From assembly GCA_902555535.1 (NCBI GenBank), contig CACDTB010000001.1:1-64000 (forward strand): a DNA stretch of 64,000 nt, read 5' to 3'. Below are positions 35,608 to 44,493 of this stretch, piece after piece. The translations under genes and the position numbers were made by a program. Numbering within the stretch: position 1 is the stretch's first letter; every line of letters begins with the position of its first letter. Source of the stretch: an uncultured Pelagibacteraceae bacterium (lineage in GTDB: Bacteria; Pseudomonadota; Alphaproteobacteria; Pelagibacterales; Pelagibacteraceae). The notes under the pieces were generated by a model. It had not been told where the DNA came from, ran no database searches, and saw only the letters and a program-made list of their open reading frames with translations.

Positions 35608-36389
35608 TTATGAATTATATTCACACAGATTATTATAATTTCTTATTCAAAACAAATTTTGTTAAGTCGCAAAAAATTAATCCTAAAAACGGATTGAGCT
35701 TAATGGAAAAAAAATTATTAAAATTAGGTTCAAAAAATATAATTATTCCAACCTATAATTATGATTTTGTTAAAAATAAAATCTTCAATATAAGAAAAGA
35801 TAAAAGTCAATCAGGAAGTTTTACTGAATATTTTAGAAAAAAAAATATCCAAAATAGAACCAGAATTCCTATTTATTCCTCATGTTCTAATTTTAAAATT
35901 AAAAAATTTCAAAATATAAAAAAAATTATTGATGTACTGGGAAAGGACTCAGATTTTAATTATTTGATGAAAAATAACGGTAATATTATACATTTTGAGT
36001 GTAATTTTGGATCTACTTTTATGATATTTATTGAAAAAATAAATTTCGAAAAAATAATTTATAGATATTCAAAAATAATAAATGGTACTTTTCTAGATGG
36101 AAATAAAAAAAAAAATATTTCAATTGATTTATTTGTTAGACCAAGAAAACTTAATATTACATATGATCTAAATAAAATAAAAAAAGATTTATTCAAAAAT
36201 AAAATATTAAAACAAAAAAAAATTGAAGGGTTTAATTATTTTATATATAACTCAGTTAAATTTTTTGAATTTTGTAATTATAAACTAAATAAAGATAGTT
36301 TATATTTTTTAGACAAGAAGTCTAAAAATGAGTTAAAAAAAAATAATATTAATTTAAATAACAAAGAAAAAATCAAAAAATTCGATTGA
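35604..36389 (+). CDS. AAC(3)-like N-acyltransferase family protein, divergent
   Basis: This is a 261-aa protein from GTG 35604 (GTGA overlap) or 259 aa from ATG 35610. Segments match the AAC(3) aminoglycoside acyltransferase fold: NIIIPTYNYDF, SQSGSFTEYFRKK, NRTRIPIYSSCSNFKI, FGSTFMIFIEK and IDLFVRPRKL. The two conserved histidines (in R..HP..S and in the NTSLHLAE-type motif) are replaced by Ile, and the first ~30 residues of the fold are short. Family members act on amino sugars or antibiotics; here it may use the carrier-bound acyl group. The missing residues leave activity uncertain. Confidence 0.7.
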   Translation: MIMNYIHTDYYNFLFKTNFVKSQKINPKNGLSLMEKKLLKLGSKNIIIPTYNYDFVKNKIFNIRKDKSQSGSFTEYFRKKNIQNRTRIPIYSSCSNFKIKKFQNIKKIIDVLGKDSDFNYLMKNNGNIIHFECNFGSTFMIFIEKINFEKIIYRYSKIINGTFLDGNKKKNISIDLFVRPRKLNITYDLNKIKKDLFKNKILKQKKIEGFNYFIYNSVKFFEFCNYKLNKDSLYFLDKKSKNELKKNNINLNNKEKIKKFD

Positions 36390-36573
36390 AAAATTAGTAC
36401 TAGGTAATTTATATATTCTATATAATTTTATGAGATTAGTTATTAACCAAGATTCGGTACCTTTTTATAATTCTATTAAATCGTTGAATTAATTTAATAG
36501 TTATTACTAATTTCAAAGCATAAAGTGATAAAAATAAAAAAAACATAATAAAAAAATCTGATATATACAAAAT

Positions 36574-37023
36574 ATGATTATTACTTGCCCTAATTGTAAA
36601 AAGAAGTTTGAGATCGACTCTTCCCTAATGCCACCAGAAGGAAGAAATTTACAATGTGGTTCATGTGATAATGTTTGGTTTTATGAAGTTAAAGTTGAAA
36701 GCCCAGAGCCATTAAAATTAGATAAAAATATTTCAGATGATGGAAAAAGGGGAAATATAACTAAAAAAAAAGAAAATAATGAAAAAATATATAAAAAAAG
36801 ACAACCGGAGATTAAGAATAAATCTAAAAAAAATTTAGAAAAAACTAATAATAAATTTTTTTCTTATCTGGTTGTGTTTATTATATCCTTTATAGCATTA
36901 GTCATTTTGGTTGATACGTTAAAAACACCACTTATCAATACTTTTCCAGGGTTAGAGGTAATTTTATTTAACCTATTTGAGACATTGCAAGACTTAAAAC
37001 TATTTATTATAGACCTGTACTAA
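36574..37023 (+). CDS. MJ0042-type zinc-ribbon membrane protein
   Basis: This 149-aa protein begins IITCPNCKKKFEIDSSLMP and QCGSCDNVWFYEV, a two-CxxC zinc ribbon of the MJ0042 type, common as the N-terminal domain of alphaproteobacterial proteins. A charged linker (about 50-95) leads to one membrane helix (SYLVVFIISFIALVILV) and a short tail. Function unknown. It lies 6 bp before nhaA and may be cotranscribed. Confidence 0.8.
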   Translation: MIITCPNCKKKFEIDSSLMPPEGRNLQCGSCDNVWFYEVKVESPEPLKLDKNISDDGKRGNITKKKENNEKIYKKRQPEIKNKSKKNLEKTNNKFFSYLVVFIISFIALVILVDTLKTPLINTFPGLEVILFNLFETLQDLKLFIIDLY

Positions 37024-37029
37024 TTTGCA

Positions 37030-38211
37030 ATGATTAATTATTTATCTAAACCTTTTAAATGGTTCTTTAAATTAGAAGCTGCGAGCGGACTTGTATTATT
37101 ATTTGCTGCAATAATTGCTTTAATAATTAGTAACTCTGATTTTGCTGAATTATACTTTTCAACTTTAAATAAATACTTATTTATAGGTATCAATGACTTT
37201 GGATTAAAATTATCAGTATTGCATTGGATAAATGATGCTTTAATGGCAATATTCTTTTTTTTTGTTACCCTAGAAATTAAAAGAGAGTTTTTGCAAGGTG
37301 AACTTTCAAATATTAAACAGGCTTTATTACCAATAATAGCAGCTGTTGGTGGAATGCTTGTGCCAGCATTGTTTTATGTTTTTATAAATCTTGGTGATAG
37401 TGAAACTTTGAATGGTTGGGCAATTCCATCAGCCACTGATATAGCTTTTTCTTTGGGAGTTTTATCTTTGTTGGGTAAAAGAGTTCCTTTATCATTAAAA
37501 GTATTTTTAACTGCATTGGCAATAATTGATGATTTGGGAGCAATAGTAATTATTGCCCTATTCTATTCTGGAGATTTGAGTATTAAATATTTAACTTTAA
37601 TGCTATTAGCTTTTATTATTTTGTTATTGATTAACAAATTTAATATTAAAAAATTCCTACCTTATTTGGTTGTAGGACTTTTCCTTTGGGATTTTACACA
37701 TAATTCTGGTATCCATGCTACTATTGCTGGTGTTTTGCTAGCTATGACAATTCCTCATAGAAAAAAAGATAAAGATTTTTCTTTATTAATTAAAATCGAA
37801 CATGGAATTAGTCCATATGTTGCTTTTGGTATTATGCCTTTATTTGCTTTCGCTAACGCTGGTGTATCTTTAGAAGGATTATCTTTTGCTTCGTTATTAG
37901 ATAAGGTTCCATTGGGTATTGTGCTGGGGCTATTCCTTGGAAAACAACTGGGTGTTTTTATATTTTCTTATGTATCTATAAAATTAAAAGTAGCTCAAAT
38001 GCCTAATAACACAAGTTGGTACAATTTTTATGGTGTGGGAGTTCTTACTGGTATTGGATTTACAATGAGTTTATTTGTTGGAAATTTAGCTTTTGCAGAA
38101 AATATGCAATATATGGATGGTGTAAAAATTGGGGTATTAACTGGATCATTGTTATCAACTTTATTTGGATATTTTTTAATATTACTTACTCCAAATAAAC
38201 CTAGTCAATGA
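37030..38211 (+). CDS. nhaA: Na+/H+ antiporter NhaA
   Basis: This 393-aa membrane protein carries FFFVTLEIKREFLQGELS, AIPSATDIAFSLGVLSLLGKRVP and the ion-binding Asp pair in ALAIIDDLGAIVIIALFYS. Late GIGFTMSLFVGNLAF is also typical. It expels Na+ in exchange for H+. Ocean Na+ levels make this pump important. Its last 4 bp overlap the glutathione peroxidase gene. Confidence 0.96.
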   Translation: MINYLSKPFKWFFKLEAASGLVLLFAAIIALIISNSDFAELYFSTLNKYLFIGINDFGLKLSVLHWINDALMAIFFFFVTLEIKREFLQGELSNIKQALLPIIAAVGGMLVPALFYVFINLGDSETLNGWAIPSATDIAFSLGVLSLLGKRVPLSLKVFLTALAIIDDLGAIVIIALFYSGDLSIKYLTLMLLAFIILLLINKFNIKKFLPYLVVGLFLWDFTHNSGIHATIAGVLLAMTIPHRKKDKDFSLLIKIEHGISPYVAFGIMPLFAFANAGVSLEGLSFASLLDKVPLGIVLGLFLGKQLGVFIFSYVSIKLKVAQMPNNTSWYNFYGVGVLTGIGFTMSLFVGNLAFAENMQYMDGVKIGVLTGSLLSTLFGYFLILLTPNKPSQ

Positions 38212-38750
38212 GAAAAATAATATATCTATTATCTATAGTTATGTTTTTTTTTAAAAATTCAGCAACAGCAAACTATGAAAAAAATTTTTATGATTACAGG
38301 ATAGAAAGTATAACAGGTGAAACAATTAATTTTAAAGATTACAAGAATAAAGTAATCTTGGTAGTAAACACAGCTAGTTATTGTGGTTTCACTAAACAAT
38401 ATGATGAATTACAAGAATTATGGGATCTATATAAAGACAAAGGTTTAATTGTACTGGGTATCCCATCTAATTCATTTAACCAAGAAAAAAATACCAATGC
38501 TGACGTTAAAGAATTTTGTGAAATTAATTTTAATATAAATTTTCCGCTCACAACTATAACAGAAGTCAAAGGCGAAAATGCTCATGAAATTTATTTATGG
38601 GCCAAAGAAAATCACGGCAAATCTGCAGTACCAAAGTGGAATTTTCATAAAATTTTGATAAACAAAGAAGGTAAAGTTGAAGATACATTTACATCATTTA
38701 CTAAACCAATGTCAAAAAAAATTAGATTAAAAATAGAAAAAATTTTATAA
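38208..38750 (+). CDS. Glutathione peroxidase (Cys type), secreted
   Basis: This 180-aa protein starts with an N-terminal signal peptide (cleavage probably after ATA, near residue 21). The peroxidatic residue is Cys59 in VNTASYCGFTKQYDEL, not selenocysteine. Q/N-type catalytic partners appear in PSNSFNQE and WNFHK. It reduces peroxides, probably in the periplasm. It overlaps nhaA by 4 bp and, on the other side, the convergent MBL gene by 6 bp. Confidence 0.92.
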   Translation: MRKIIYLLSIVMFFFKNSATANYEKNFYDYRIESITGETINFKDYKNKVILVVNTASYCGFTKQYDELQELWDLYKDKGLIVLGIPSNSFNQEKNTNADVKEFCEINFNINFPLTTITEVKGENAHEIYLWAKENHGKSAVPKWNFHKILINKEGKVEDTFTSFTKPMSKKIRLKIEKIL

Positions 38751-39515
38751 ATCTATTGTAAGTCCGTCGTATGCAGGAACAACATTTTTTGGTAACAATT
38801 TCTTTAATTTATTATAGTCCAAAATTGGTGATAAATTAGTTAAAATAGCCTTATTAGGTTTAAATTTTCCTATTATTGAAAGAGATGATTCTAAATTTAA
38901 ATGTGATGGATGATAATTATAACCTAGGCAATCAATTATTAACCATTGAAGATTTTTAAAAAATTTAAAATTTTTATTATGAATTTTATTTACATCACTT
39001 ATATATGCTAATCTTCGGTCGATTATAAAACAGTTAGATTTAATTTTTCCATGTTCCACAACCACAGAATTAATTTTTATTTTTTTATATTTATTTTTAA
39101 TAATTATATATTTGGGCAATTTATGTAACTTTAGAGTTGCGGGATATTCTTTTGAATAACTTTTAAAAATATATGAGAAAGTATTTTTTAAATAACTAGA
39201 TGTAGGTTTATCAGCATAAACATTAATTTGTTTTTTTTCATTTATATAGAAAGACCTTAAATCATTTATACCATGGGTTTGATCAGCATGTAAATGTGAA
39301 AAGAATACTTTGTTAATTTTTTTAATTCTATGTCTCAAGAGTTGTTGTCTTAAATCGGGTGATGCATCAAATAAAATATTTTCATCAGTAGTTTTTATTA
39401 AAGCAGAACATCTTGTTCTATAATTTTTTTTATTTTTGGGGTCACAGTTTCCAAAAAATCCATCAGGCCTTGGTACACCCATTGAACTTCCACAGCCTAA
39501 AATAATAAACTTCAT
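38745..39515 (-). CDS. MBL-fold metallohydrolase (PhnP/RNase Z-like)
   Basis: This 256-aa protein has the metal-binding FFSHLHADQTHGINDLR, and starts FIILGCGSSMGVPRPDG. The late asp/his sites are DCLGYNYHPSHLNLESS and NLSPILDY. The family includes cyclic phosphodiesterase PhnP and similar enzymes encoded after tatD in alphaproteobacteria. The exact substrate is unknown. It is the last gene of the long minus-strand run from rarD. Confidence 0.85.
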   Translation of the reverse strand: MKFIILGCGSSMGVPRPDGFFGNCDPKNKKNYRTRCSALIKTTDENILFDASPDLRQQLLRHRIKKINKVFFSHLHADQTHGINDLRSFYINEKKQINVYADKPTSSYLKNTFSYIFKSYSKEYPATLKLHKLPKYIIIKNKYKKIKINSVVVEHGKIKSNCFIIDRRLAYISDVNKIHNKNFKFFKNLQWLIIDCLGYNYHPSHLNLESSLSIIGKFKPNKAILTNLSPILDYNKLKKLLPKNVVPAYDGLTIDL

Positions 39516-39520
39516 AATTT

Positions 39521-40294
39521 TTAATTAAAAAAAAGCGTATTAAAATTTTCTGTAGTTTTTTTAATAAGATCTTGTTTAGATATATTTTTAATCTCTGCTA
39601 ACTTTGCGGCAGTAAAGTCTATAAATGATGGTTCGTTTTTTTTTCCTCTTTTAGGTACAGGTGCCAAAAAAGGACTATCAGTCTCAATTAAAATTTTGTC
39701 CATTGGAATGAATTTAAAAGTATCTTGTAATTCTAATGAATTTTTAAATGTAATGATACCGCTAGCAGAAAAATATGAATTTAAAGTCATTAATTTTTCA
39801 GAAAATTCTTTTGACCCTGTAAAACAATGCATCAGTATTTTAAGTTTCTCATTTTTATATTCATTTAAAATCTCAAAAGTTTCTTTTTCAGCATCTCTTG
39901 AATGAATAATTAATGGAATATTCGTTTTTGCAGAAGCTTCAATATGCACTCTAAAACTTGCTATTTGTTGATCTTTTTCACTATTATTATAATAAAAATC
40001 TAAACCTGTTTCTCCAATTCCAATAATTTTTGAATTTTCTTTCAAATTATCAATGATCTGTTTTGATGAAATTATATCTGTAGAGCTTTCATGAGGATGA
40101 ATACCAACAGTGCCATAAATCATCTTATCTCGATTAATTAATTCTTTCACTCTTGAAAAACTGTTAAACGAGGTTGATATAGTTAATAATTTTTCTATAC
40201 CTACATCTTTAGATCTTTGTATTACATTAGTTAAGTCACTTAATAATGGTTCGTGATCTAAATGGCAGTGTGAATCAATCATTATTTTTTTCAA
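39521..40294 (-). CDS. TatD-family metal-dependent DNase
   Basis: This 257-aa TIM-barrel protein has IDSHCHLDHEPL, GTVGIHPHESS, IGIGETGLDFYYNNS (metal site), LIIHSRDAEKETF, LMHCFTGS and ILIETDSPFLAP. It is placed after metG, as usual. The start at 40294 overlaps the metG end by 20 bp; a second ATG at 40282, directly before IDSHCH, would reduce the overlap to 8 bp and is also possible. 3'-5' exonuclease or quality-control roles are reported for the family. Confidence 0.94.
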   Translation of the reverse strand: MKKIMIDSHCHLDHEPLLSDLTNVIQRSKDVGIEKLLTISTSFNSFSRVKELINRDKMIYGTVGIHPHESSTDIISSKQIIDNLKENSKIIGIGETGLDFYYNNSEKDQQIASFRVHIEASAKTNIPLIIHSRDAEKETFEILNEYKNEKLKILMHCFTGSKEFSEKLMTLNSYFSASGIITFKNSLELQDTFKFIPMDKILIETDSPFLAPVPKRGKKNEPSFIDFTAAKLAEIKNISKQDLIKKTTENFNTLFFN

Positions 40295-41816
40295 TTTTTT
40301 TAAAAAGTATATCTATTTTATTTAATTTAATACCTTTAATTAAATATTCGTTATCTATAACTGTATGTAATTTTACTTTATCTTCTTCTATATCAAAAAT
40401 CTTTAATGCCTTTAAAGATGATTCTGGAATAACAGGGTACAATAAAAAACTTATTTTTCTTATAATTTCTAAAGCAGTGTAAACAATTGTATTTAATCTA
40501 ATTGGATCATCTTTTTTTTTCCAAGGCTCTTGATCATTAAAATATTTGTTAGCCTCAAAAAGAGAATTAACTATATAATCTATGTAAAAATTTATATTTT
40601 GATTGTCAATTTTAGACCTAATATTATCTAAATTATCTTTATACTTATTTAGCAATAATAAATCTTGATCTTGAAACTTAATTTCTAAAGGAATTTTTCC
40701 ATCGCAATTTTTAATAGCAAAAGCAGTTACACGCTGACATAAATTTCCATAATTATTAGCTAAATCACTATTAATACAATCTTCCAATCTTTCTTGTGAA
40801 ATATTGCCGTCGTTTCCAAAAGAAACTTCTTTAATTAAATAGTATCTTAAAGGATCTAAACCATACTCTTTAATTATTTCTAGCGGATCTAGTATATTCC
40901 CTTTAGATTTAGACATCTTTTCTTCACCAGACAATATCCAACCATGACCATAAACTCTCTTTGGTAAATCAATTTTAGCTGCTAATAAAAAAGCTGGCCA
41001 ATAGACAGCATGAAATCTAAGAATGTCTTTTCCAATTAAATGTATTGAAGCAGGCCAAAATTTTTTAAATAATTCATCATCTATATTGGGATAATTTAAT
41101 GCACTTAAATAATTTGTAAGTGCATCCAGCCAAACATATATTACATGGTTTTCATTATTTGGCACAGGTATTCCCCATGAAAAACTTTTCCTACTAACAG
41201 AAAGATCTTTAAGACCGCTTTTTACAAAACTAATAACTTCATTTTTTCTAGATTCAGGAGAAATAAAATCTGGATTGCTCTCATAATACTCTAATAAAGG
41301 TTTTTCCCACTTTGAAAGTCTAAAAAAATAGGATTCTTCTTCAATCCATTCAACGGACGATTTTGAGGATATAGCAATTTTTTTTCCATCTACTTCCTCT
41401 ATTTCATCTTCGTTATAAAAGGCTTCATCAGATACTGAATACCATCCAGAATAATTTGATAGGTAAATATCATCATTTTTTTCAAGTTCACTCCAAAGAT
41501 GTTGGACTGATCTTTTATGTCTTACTTCTGTGGTTCTTATAAAATCGGTATTTGACAAATTTAAAGTATCTGAAAGATCTCTAAAGGTCTGGCTTATTTG
41601 ATCACAAAATGTTTGAGGCTCCTTCCCTGCTTTTTCTGCAGAACGTTGAATTTTTAATCCATGTTCATCAGTACCAGTGAGAAAATGAACTTTATAATTA
41701 TCAATAAATTTAAACCGAGCAAAAAAATCTGCAATAATACTTGAGTATGCATGTCCCATATGAGGTTTTGCTGATGGGTAGTAAATAGGTGTCGTAATAT
41801 AGAAAGTTTTATCCAT
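40275..41816 (-). CDS. metG: Methionyl-tRNA synthetase
   Basis: This 513-aa class I synthetase has YITTPIYYPSAKPHMGHAYS (the HIGH-like motif) and EKMSKSKGNILDP (KMSKS). It lacks the zinc-knuckle cysteines (SVSDEAFYNEDEIEE in their place), a form common in alphaproteobacteria, and lacks the C-terminal dimer domain. It charges tRNA-Met. It overlaps holB by 8 bp and tatD by 20 bp in the minus-strand operon. Confidence 0.97.
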   Translation of the reverse strand: MDKTFYITTPIYYPSAKPHMGHAYSSIIADFFARFKFIDNYKVHFLTGTDEHGLKIQRSAEKAGKEPQTFCDQISQTFRDLSDTLNLSNTDFIRTTEVRHKRSVQHLWSELEKNDDIYLSNYSGWYSVSDEAFYNEDEIEEVDGKKIAISSKSSVEWIEEESYFFRLSKWEKPLLEYYESNPDFISPESRKNEVISFVKSGLKDLSVSRKSFSWGIPVPNNENHVIYVWLDALTNYLSALNYPNIDDELFKKFWPASIHLIGKDILRFHAVYWPAFLLAAKIDLPKRVYGHGWILSGEEKMSKSKGNILDPLEIIKEYGLDPLRYYLIKEVSFGNDGNISQERLEDCINSDLANNYGNLCQRVTAFAIKNCDGKIPLEIKFQDQDLLLLNKYKDNLDNIRSKIDNQNINFYIDYIVNSLFEANKYFNDQEPWKKKDDPIRLNTIVYTALEIIRKISFLLYPVIPESSLKALKIFDIEEDKVKLHTVIDNEYLIKGIKLNKIDILFKKIEKNND

Positions 41817-42738
41817 TTAGCACTTTATCCTCAAACTCCATAAATATTGTTTCTTCATCTAAATTATAAATTTTAGTATTGTTAATTTTTTTTAAAAAAT
41901 AATGATATGAATTAAGTAAAGCTACATTTTTTGTAGATATATTATTTCTAAAAAAAAGTTCAATAAAAGAGTAAATGATATCATTGAATGATTTATCTTT
42001 TTTATAAATTTTATCATTAATTATAGTTTTAAGAGTTGTATTTAAATCAAAATTTACAAGATCTAGGTTATATTGTTCTGATAACTTTATTAATTTAAAT
42101 AATTTACCTGGTGTAACATAATTATCAAATAATTCTTTATTAATAATATTATTAATATCATCCTTTAATAAATGATTAACAATTTTAATTGACTGGTCTT
42201 TTGTTAAAAAAACTTTAAAATTTAAACATCTAGATTTAATAGTTGGAATTACTTTTTTATTATTATTAATTAAAATAAAACTTATATTTTCATTAGGTTC
42301 TTCTAAAATTTTTAATAAAGCGTTGATAGAATTAATATTTAATAACTCAATGTTATCAATTAAAACAAATCTTTTTTTTTTATTAAAAGAAGATTTATTT
42401 AAATTTATTATCAATTCTCTTATTTGATTTATATCAATATTTTTTTTATCTTCAGCAACATCAATTAAATAAAAATTAGGGTTAGATTTATTTTGTATCA
42501 GCTTATAAGATTTATTATCAGAGTTAATTAAATTATTTTCAAAATCATAAGTATGTTCTTCATTTTCTGACAATACAAAATTAATTAAATGATAAGCAAG
42601 TGTAGATTTTCCTATACCTTTTTCACCAGATAAAAGAATTTTATTAGGTAGTTTATCTTTTTTATGTAAATTTGATAACAACATAAAAATTTCTTTATGC
42701 TCAAACAAATGTGTTTGTATTGAAGGAGTTAAATTCAT
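41809..42738 (-). CDS. holB: DNA polymerase III delta' subunit
   Basis: This 309-aa clamp-loader subunit has ILLSGEKGIGKSTLAYHL (P-loop), RFVLIDNIELLNINSINALLKILEEPNENISFILINN (the SRC-type and Walker B-like region), and IPTIKSRCLNFKV (SRC motif). It overlaps tmk by 4 bp. The order tmk-holB-metG-tatD-MBL is a conserved bacterial string and supports the call, since holB alone is weakly conserved. The zinc-binding cysteines found in bacterial delta' are not evident here. Confidence 0.92.
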   Translation of the reverse strand: MNLTPSIQTHLFEHKEIFMLLSNLHKKDKLPNKILLSGEKGIGKSTLAYHLINFVLSENEEHTYDFENNLINSDNKSYKLIQNKSNPNFYLIDVAEDKKNIDINQIRELIINLNKSSFNKKKRFVLIDNIELLNINSINALLKILEEPNENISFILINNNKKVIPTIKSRCLNFKVFLTKDQSIKIVNHLLKDDINNIINKELFDNYVTPGKLFKLIKLSEQYNLDLVNFDLNTTLKTIINDKIYKKDKSFNDIIYSFIELFFRNNISTKNVALLNSYHYFLKKINNTKIYNLDEETIFMEFEDKVLNG

Positions 42739-43352
42739 TTTATTATTTTTTTTATTTGATTTATAATTAAGTCTTCATTTTTTTTTATATCTAAATTTGA
42801 ATCAATTATTTTATAAAATTTTTTATTTGATTTAGCTAATTTTAAGAAACCTTTTTGAACTTTATTATAAAAATTCATATTAAATTGATCATATCTATTT
42901 AATACTTTTCTTTTTTTGAGTCTTAAAAAAAGATTTTTTTTATCTACGATATTGAGAAAAGTAAAATTGATTTTAATATCTTTTAATAGAAAACTATTTA
43001 TCATATTTATAATTTTTAAATTAATTCCCATACCAAAATGCTGATATGCAATAGTGGAATCGGTAAATCTATCAATCAAGATAATTTTTTTCTTATAGAA
43101 TTTTTTAATAAGATTTATATTTTCACTTCTTGCGGCTAAATATAAAAGTAAGTCTGTTTTAACATTGAAATTAGATTTTTTGTTTAGAATTAATCTTCTT
43201 ATTTTTTCTGAATTTAAACTACCACCTGGTTCTCTAATTTTTATATAGTTAATTTTTTTTTTATCTAAATATTTTGATACCTTATTGATGTGGTGACTTT
43301 TTCCACTGCCCTCTATACCTTCAAAGACAATGATTGGTTTATTAGACATCAC
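42735..43352 (-). CDS. tmk: Thymidylate kinase
   Basis: This 205-aa kinase phosphorylates dTMP to dTDP. It has the P-loop FEGIEGSGKSHHINKV, the substrate motif IREPGGS and LIDRFTDSTIAYQ (DR[YFW]-type). A lysine-rich LID region follows. It overlaps holB by 4 bp and dacA by 11 bp. Confidence 0.96.
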   Translation of the reverse strand: MMSNKPIIVFEGIEGSGKSHHINKVSKYLDKKKINYIKIREPGGSLNSEKIRRLILNKKSNFNVKTDLLLYLAARSENINLIKKFYKKKIILIDRFTDSTIAYQHFGMGINLKIINMINSFLLKDIKINFTFLNIVDKKNLFLRLKKRKVLNRYDQFNMNFYNKVQKGFLKLAKSNKKFYKIIDSNLDIKKNEDLIINQIKKIIK

Positions 43353-44493
43353 CCCAAATTAAATAATTTATTGATTTAATTAGCCTTGTAAAAAAATTCA
43401 CTTTTTTAATTTCTTTTGATGAAAGCAAATCGTACTCTCCAACTAATTCCTGATCATAAACAACTCTTAAAGTAGCTATTTTTTGGTCTTTTTTAATTGG
43501 TGCTTCAACTGGACCATCATATTTAACAACAACTTTTAAAAGTTTTTTTTTCGCTTTTTTAATAGTTTTGTAAATATCTTCTTTTGTATACGCATCTACA
43601 CTATTCTCTTTGCCTAACCATACATCAATTTTATGGAAAGGTTTATTTGCTTTTGCTATTTCAACCAGATCATAATTAGTAAGACCAAATGTAAGTAATT
43701 TTGTACTTTCACGTGATCTGGCATTTTTAGTATTAAAACCACTTCCAACTGCAATCAATCTTCTACCTTTTCTATCAATTGATGAAGCTAGGGAATATTT
43801 TTCAACAGCTAAATAACCCGTTTTTATCCCATCAGCTCCAAGATTTTTATAAAGCAAAGGATTTCTATTTCCTTGAGTAATTGGGTCACCCCCGGTTCTG
43901 TCCCAAGTAAATTCTTTTTCAGCAAACATTTTATAATACTCTGGATGTTCCTTTATTAAATATCTAGACATTTTTAAAATATCTCTGACGGTTGAATAAT
44001 TATCAGGATCATTAATGCCTGAAGAATTTGAAAAATTTGTATTGTCCATACCTAATTCTTTTGCCTTCGCTGTCATCAAAATTGCAAATTCTTCTTCGGT
44101 GCCAGCTATACCTTCAGCTAATGCAATACAAGCATCATTCCCTGAAGCAACAATAATACCCTTTAATAAATTTTCCACGGATACTTCGTCACCTACCATT
44201 ATAAACATTGATGAATAACCTGATGTAGATAATCTCCATGCTCTTTCAGAAATTATAAATTTTTCATCTAATTTTAGATCTCCTGACTTTATTAAATCAA
44301 AAGCAATAATTGCAGTCATGATTTTTGTCATTGATGCTGGATAAATTGATATATCAGGTTCTTTTTCATAAAGAATTTCCCCTGAGTGATAGTCCTGTAA
44401 TATAGCAGTTCTTGCTTTTACATCAAAATTAGCTTTTAAAGTATTTATAAATGAAAAACTAAAAATAATTATAATTAATATTATTTTAAACAT
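43342..44493 (-). CDS. D-alanyl-D-alanine carboxypeptidase (PBP5/6 type)
   Basis: This 383-aa periplasmic penicillin-binding protein has a signal peptide (residues 1-21), SxxK nucleophile S54 with K57 (YPASMTKIMTA), the SxN motif (ASGNDACIALAEG) and the KTG (GADGIKTGYLAV). A C-terminal beta domain (about 270-383) ends in an amphipathic segment INYLIWGDV, which may hold the membrane. It trims peptidoglycan stem peptides. The DacA/DacC class is clear, but the exact paralogue is not. It overlaps tmk by 11 bp. Confidence 0.94.
   Translation of the reverse strand: MFKIILIIIIFSFSFINTLKANFDVKARTAILQDYHSGEILYEKEPDISIYPASMTKIMTAIIAFDLIKSGDLKLDEKFIISERAWRLSTSGYSSMFIMVGDEVSVENLLKGIIVASGNDACIALAEGIAGTEEEFAILMTAKAKELGMDNTNFSNSSGINDPDNYSTVRDILKMSRYLIKEHPEYYKMFAEKEFTWDRTGGDPITQGNRNPLLYKNLGADGIKTGYLAVEKYSLASSIDRKGRRLIAVGSGFNTKNARSRESTKLLTFGLTNYDLVEIAKANKPFHKIDVWLGKENSVDAYTKEDIYKTIKKAKKKLLKVVVKYDGPVEAPIKKDQKIATLRVVYDQELVGEYDLLSSKEIKKVNFFTRLIKSINYLIWGDV

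Noticed and set aside
36390-36573. A 20-codon ORF near 36430 and other short frames in this gap
   Set aside because: Too short, no ribosome-binding site, no membrane or family pattern; the gap looks non-coding.
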